In this document: positions 6,240 to 7,157 of the stretch, one piece after another
Numbering within the stretch: the first letter of the stretch is position 1
How the letters are laid out: each line of letters opens with the position of its first letter
From: Alphaproteobacteria bacterium
GTDB taxonomy: Bacteria; Pseudomonadota; Alphaproteobacteria; Sphingomonadales; Sphingomonadaceae
DNA: 7,157 nucleotides
Assembly: GCA_028293055.1 (NCBI GenBank)
Contig: JAQGLD010000216.1
Location: 1 to 7,157 of the forward strand
Direction: 5' to 3'
Translations under genes and position numbers: made by a program
Notes under the pieces: model-generated
Database searches by the model: none
What the model saw: only the letters and a program-made list of their open reading frames with translations
What the model was told of the DNA's origin: nothing

Positions 6240-7001
6240 ATGAGTCCTGCATCCCGGTTGCAGGCCGGCAACACTGATGGCAGGGCGATGGCCATGCCGG
6301 AAGCCAAAAGCATGTGGGACGATCGAGTCCTGTTCATCGACGGCGAGGCGCTGGTCATCGACAAGCCGGCCGGCCTTGCGGTCCATCCCGGGCCGAAGAC
6401 TCCGATCAGCCTTGAGGCGCATCTCGCCCGCCTGCGCTTCGGCTTCCACCGCCCGCCCACCCTCGTCCACCGCCTCGACCGCGACACCAGCGGCTGCCTC
6501 CTGCTCGCCCGCAATCCCAAGTCGCACAAGAGGCTGCAGCGCGCCTTCGAGGACGGCCTGGTCGCCAAGACCTATCTCGCCGTGCTCGACGGCGATCCCG
6601 CCGGGGCCGAGGGAGAGATCGACATGCCGCTGCTCAAGATATCGAGCGCGGAGGCCGGTTGGCGGGTGGTTCCCGACCCGGCGGGCAAGTCGGCGGTCAC
6701 TCGCTGGCGCAAGCTCGCGGTGCATGACGGCCGAGCCGCGATCCTGCTCATGCCCGAGACCGGGCGGACCCATCAGCTCCGGGTCCATGCCGCCAGCGGC
6801 CTTGGAATCCCGATCGCCGGCGATCCCGTCTATAGCGATGGGCCCGTCTATCGCGATAGGCCCGACTATGGCGACGGCAGGGGGCCGATGCTGCTCCATG
6901 CCTTGTCGCTGCGACTCGAGCGCGAGGGCAAGACTGCGGTGGAAGCCAGGGCGCCGTTGCCGGCGAGCTTCGCCGCGGCGGGCTTCGGCGATGTCGGCTG
7001 A
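6240..7001 (+). CDS. RluA-family RNA pseudouridine synthase
   Basis: Converts specific uridines in RNA to pseudouridine in the cytosol; the target (rRNA or tRNA) cannot be read from sequence. The 253-residue protein has no S4 domain, resembling the short RluA/RluC-like group. Conserved parts are VIDKPAGLAVHPG (39-51), the signature HRLDRDTSG (77-85) with catalytic D80, LVAKTYLAVLDG (107-118), and ETGRTHQLRVHAASGLGIPIAGDPVY (173-198), followed by MLLHALSL. Between GDPVY and MLLHA, where relatives have a short loop, lies an in-frame threefold repeat of an 18-bp unit. The first 25 residues look unconserved; the start could be Met17, Met19 or Met25, but GAGGAA before 6240 favours the longest form. 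The gene is divergent from ctrA, with a CtrA box just upstream, and overlaps arfB by 11 nt, so the two are probably cotranscribed and translationally coupled. Confidence 0.9.
   Translation: MSPASRLQAGNTDGRAMAMPEAKSMWDDRVLFIDGEALVIDKPAGLAVHPGPKTPISLEAHLARLRFGFHRPPTLVHRLDRDTSGCLLLARNPKSHKRLQRAFEDGLVAKTYLAVLDGDPAGAEGEIDMPLLKISSAEAGWRVVPDPAGKSAVTRWRKLAVHDGRAAILLMPETGRTHQLRVHAASGLGIPIAGDPVYSDGPVYRDRPDYGDGRGPMLLHALSLRLEREGKTAVEARAPLPASFAAAGFGDVG
6825..6878 (+). repeat. Three tandem 18-bp in-frame repeats within the pseudouridine synthase
   Basis: The units 6825-6842, 6843-6860 and 6861-6878 each begin CCCG and contain CTAT at the same offset. The first two differ at two positions, and the third is more diverged. 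They encode PVYSDG, PVYRDR and PDYGDG (residues 196-213). The 18-bp period keeps the frame, so the gene remains intact. Confidence 0.85.
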
Positions 7002-7157
7002 AGCGTTCGTCGTTCCCGAGGAGGCGCTGCAGGAAAGTTTCATCGCCTCGACCGGGCCCGGCGGGCAGAATGTCAACAAGGTGGCGACCGCCGTCCAGCT
7101 GCGCTGCGATGTCTTCCGCCTCGGCCTTGCGCCTTACGCCTATCAGCGCCTCAAGGA
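6991..7157 (+). CDS. arfB: Alternative ribosome-rescue factor ArfB (YaeJ/ICT1-like), 3' part missing
   Basis: Codon-independent peptidyl-tRNA hydrolase that frees ribosomes stalled on mRNAs lacking a stop codon. The 55 complete codons visible are the N-terminal part of the class-I release-factor-like catalytic domain. GGQ (residues 24-26) lies in STGPGGQNVNKVATAVQLR, which closely matches the family pattern of GPGGQ(N/H)VNKV(A/S)TAV(Q/E)LR. Full-length relatives are about 140 residues with a basic C-terminal tail that enters the mRNA channel; that part lies beyond the window. The ATG at 6991 lies inside the last codons of the preceding gene, an 11-nt overlap, and has no strong ribosome binding site, so coupling to the upstream gene is likely. 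The short distance from the start to GGQ distinguishes it from full release factors RF1 and RF2. Confidence 0.9.
   Translation, partial: MSAEAFVVPEEALQESFIASTGPGGQNVNKVATAVQLRCDVFRLGLAPYAYQRLK

Noticed and set aside
6183..7079. Open frame of 298 codons antisense to the pseudouridine synthase
   Set aside because: The plus-strand protein carries the full RluA signature. The antisense frame also runs through the CtrA box and into arfB, so it is a shadow.

Overview
The window reads as a stretch of chromosome from a high-GC alphaproteobacterium, most likely a member of the Sphingomonadales. This rests on the CtrA protein, which is close to the Caulobacter/sphingomonad form as I remember it, on a perfect CtrA operator in front of it, on the style of the Bpt and threonine ammonia-lyase proteins, and on an intergenic inverted repeat of a type I associate with alphaproteobacteria. 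No database search was possible, so the genus is left open.

Layout, left to right. A short leader (1-116) may hold the first codons of a minus-strand gene. Plus-strand genes follow: a threonine ammonia-lyase with a C-terminal ACT domain (117-1355), the N-degron leucyltransferase Bpt read from a TTG start (1480-2238), and a six-helix membrane GGDEF-EAL cyclic-di-GMP protein (2294-4297). A 119-bp imperfect inverted repeat (4314-4432) fills the gap between convergent genes. On the minus strand lie the proteasome-like Ntn hydrolase Anbu (5227-4445), a strong intrinsic terminator (5320-5286) and the cell-cycle regulator ctrA (6113-5412). A 126-bp divergent control region carries a palindromic CtrA box. 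It is followed on the plus strand by an RluA-type pseudouridine synthase (6240-7001) that overlaps by 11 nt the start of the ribosome-rescue factor arfB, which is cut by the window edge.

How the genes relate. Most are housekeeping genes and no single pathway unites them. Two themes recur. One is proteolysis and quality control: Bpt makes N-degrons, Anbu is a self-assembling peptidase relative and ArfB rescues stalled ribosomes. The other is cell-cycle signalling: CtrA, its operator, and a c-di-GMP enzyme of a class often tied to CtrA control. The points most worth a second look are the placement of the CtrA box almost on top of the pseudouridine synthase start, Anbu standing behind ctrA without its usual partner genes in view, the intergenic inverted repeat, and an in-frame triplication of an 18-bp unit inside the pseudouridine synthase. 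I found no phage, transposase, CRISPR, tRNA or rRNA, and nothing I would call a wholly new system.
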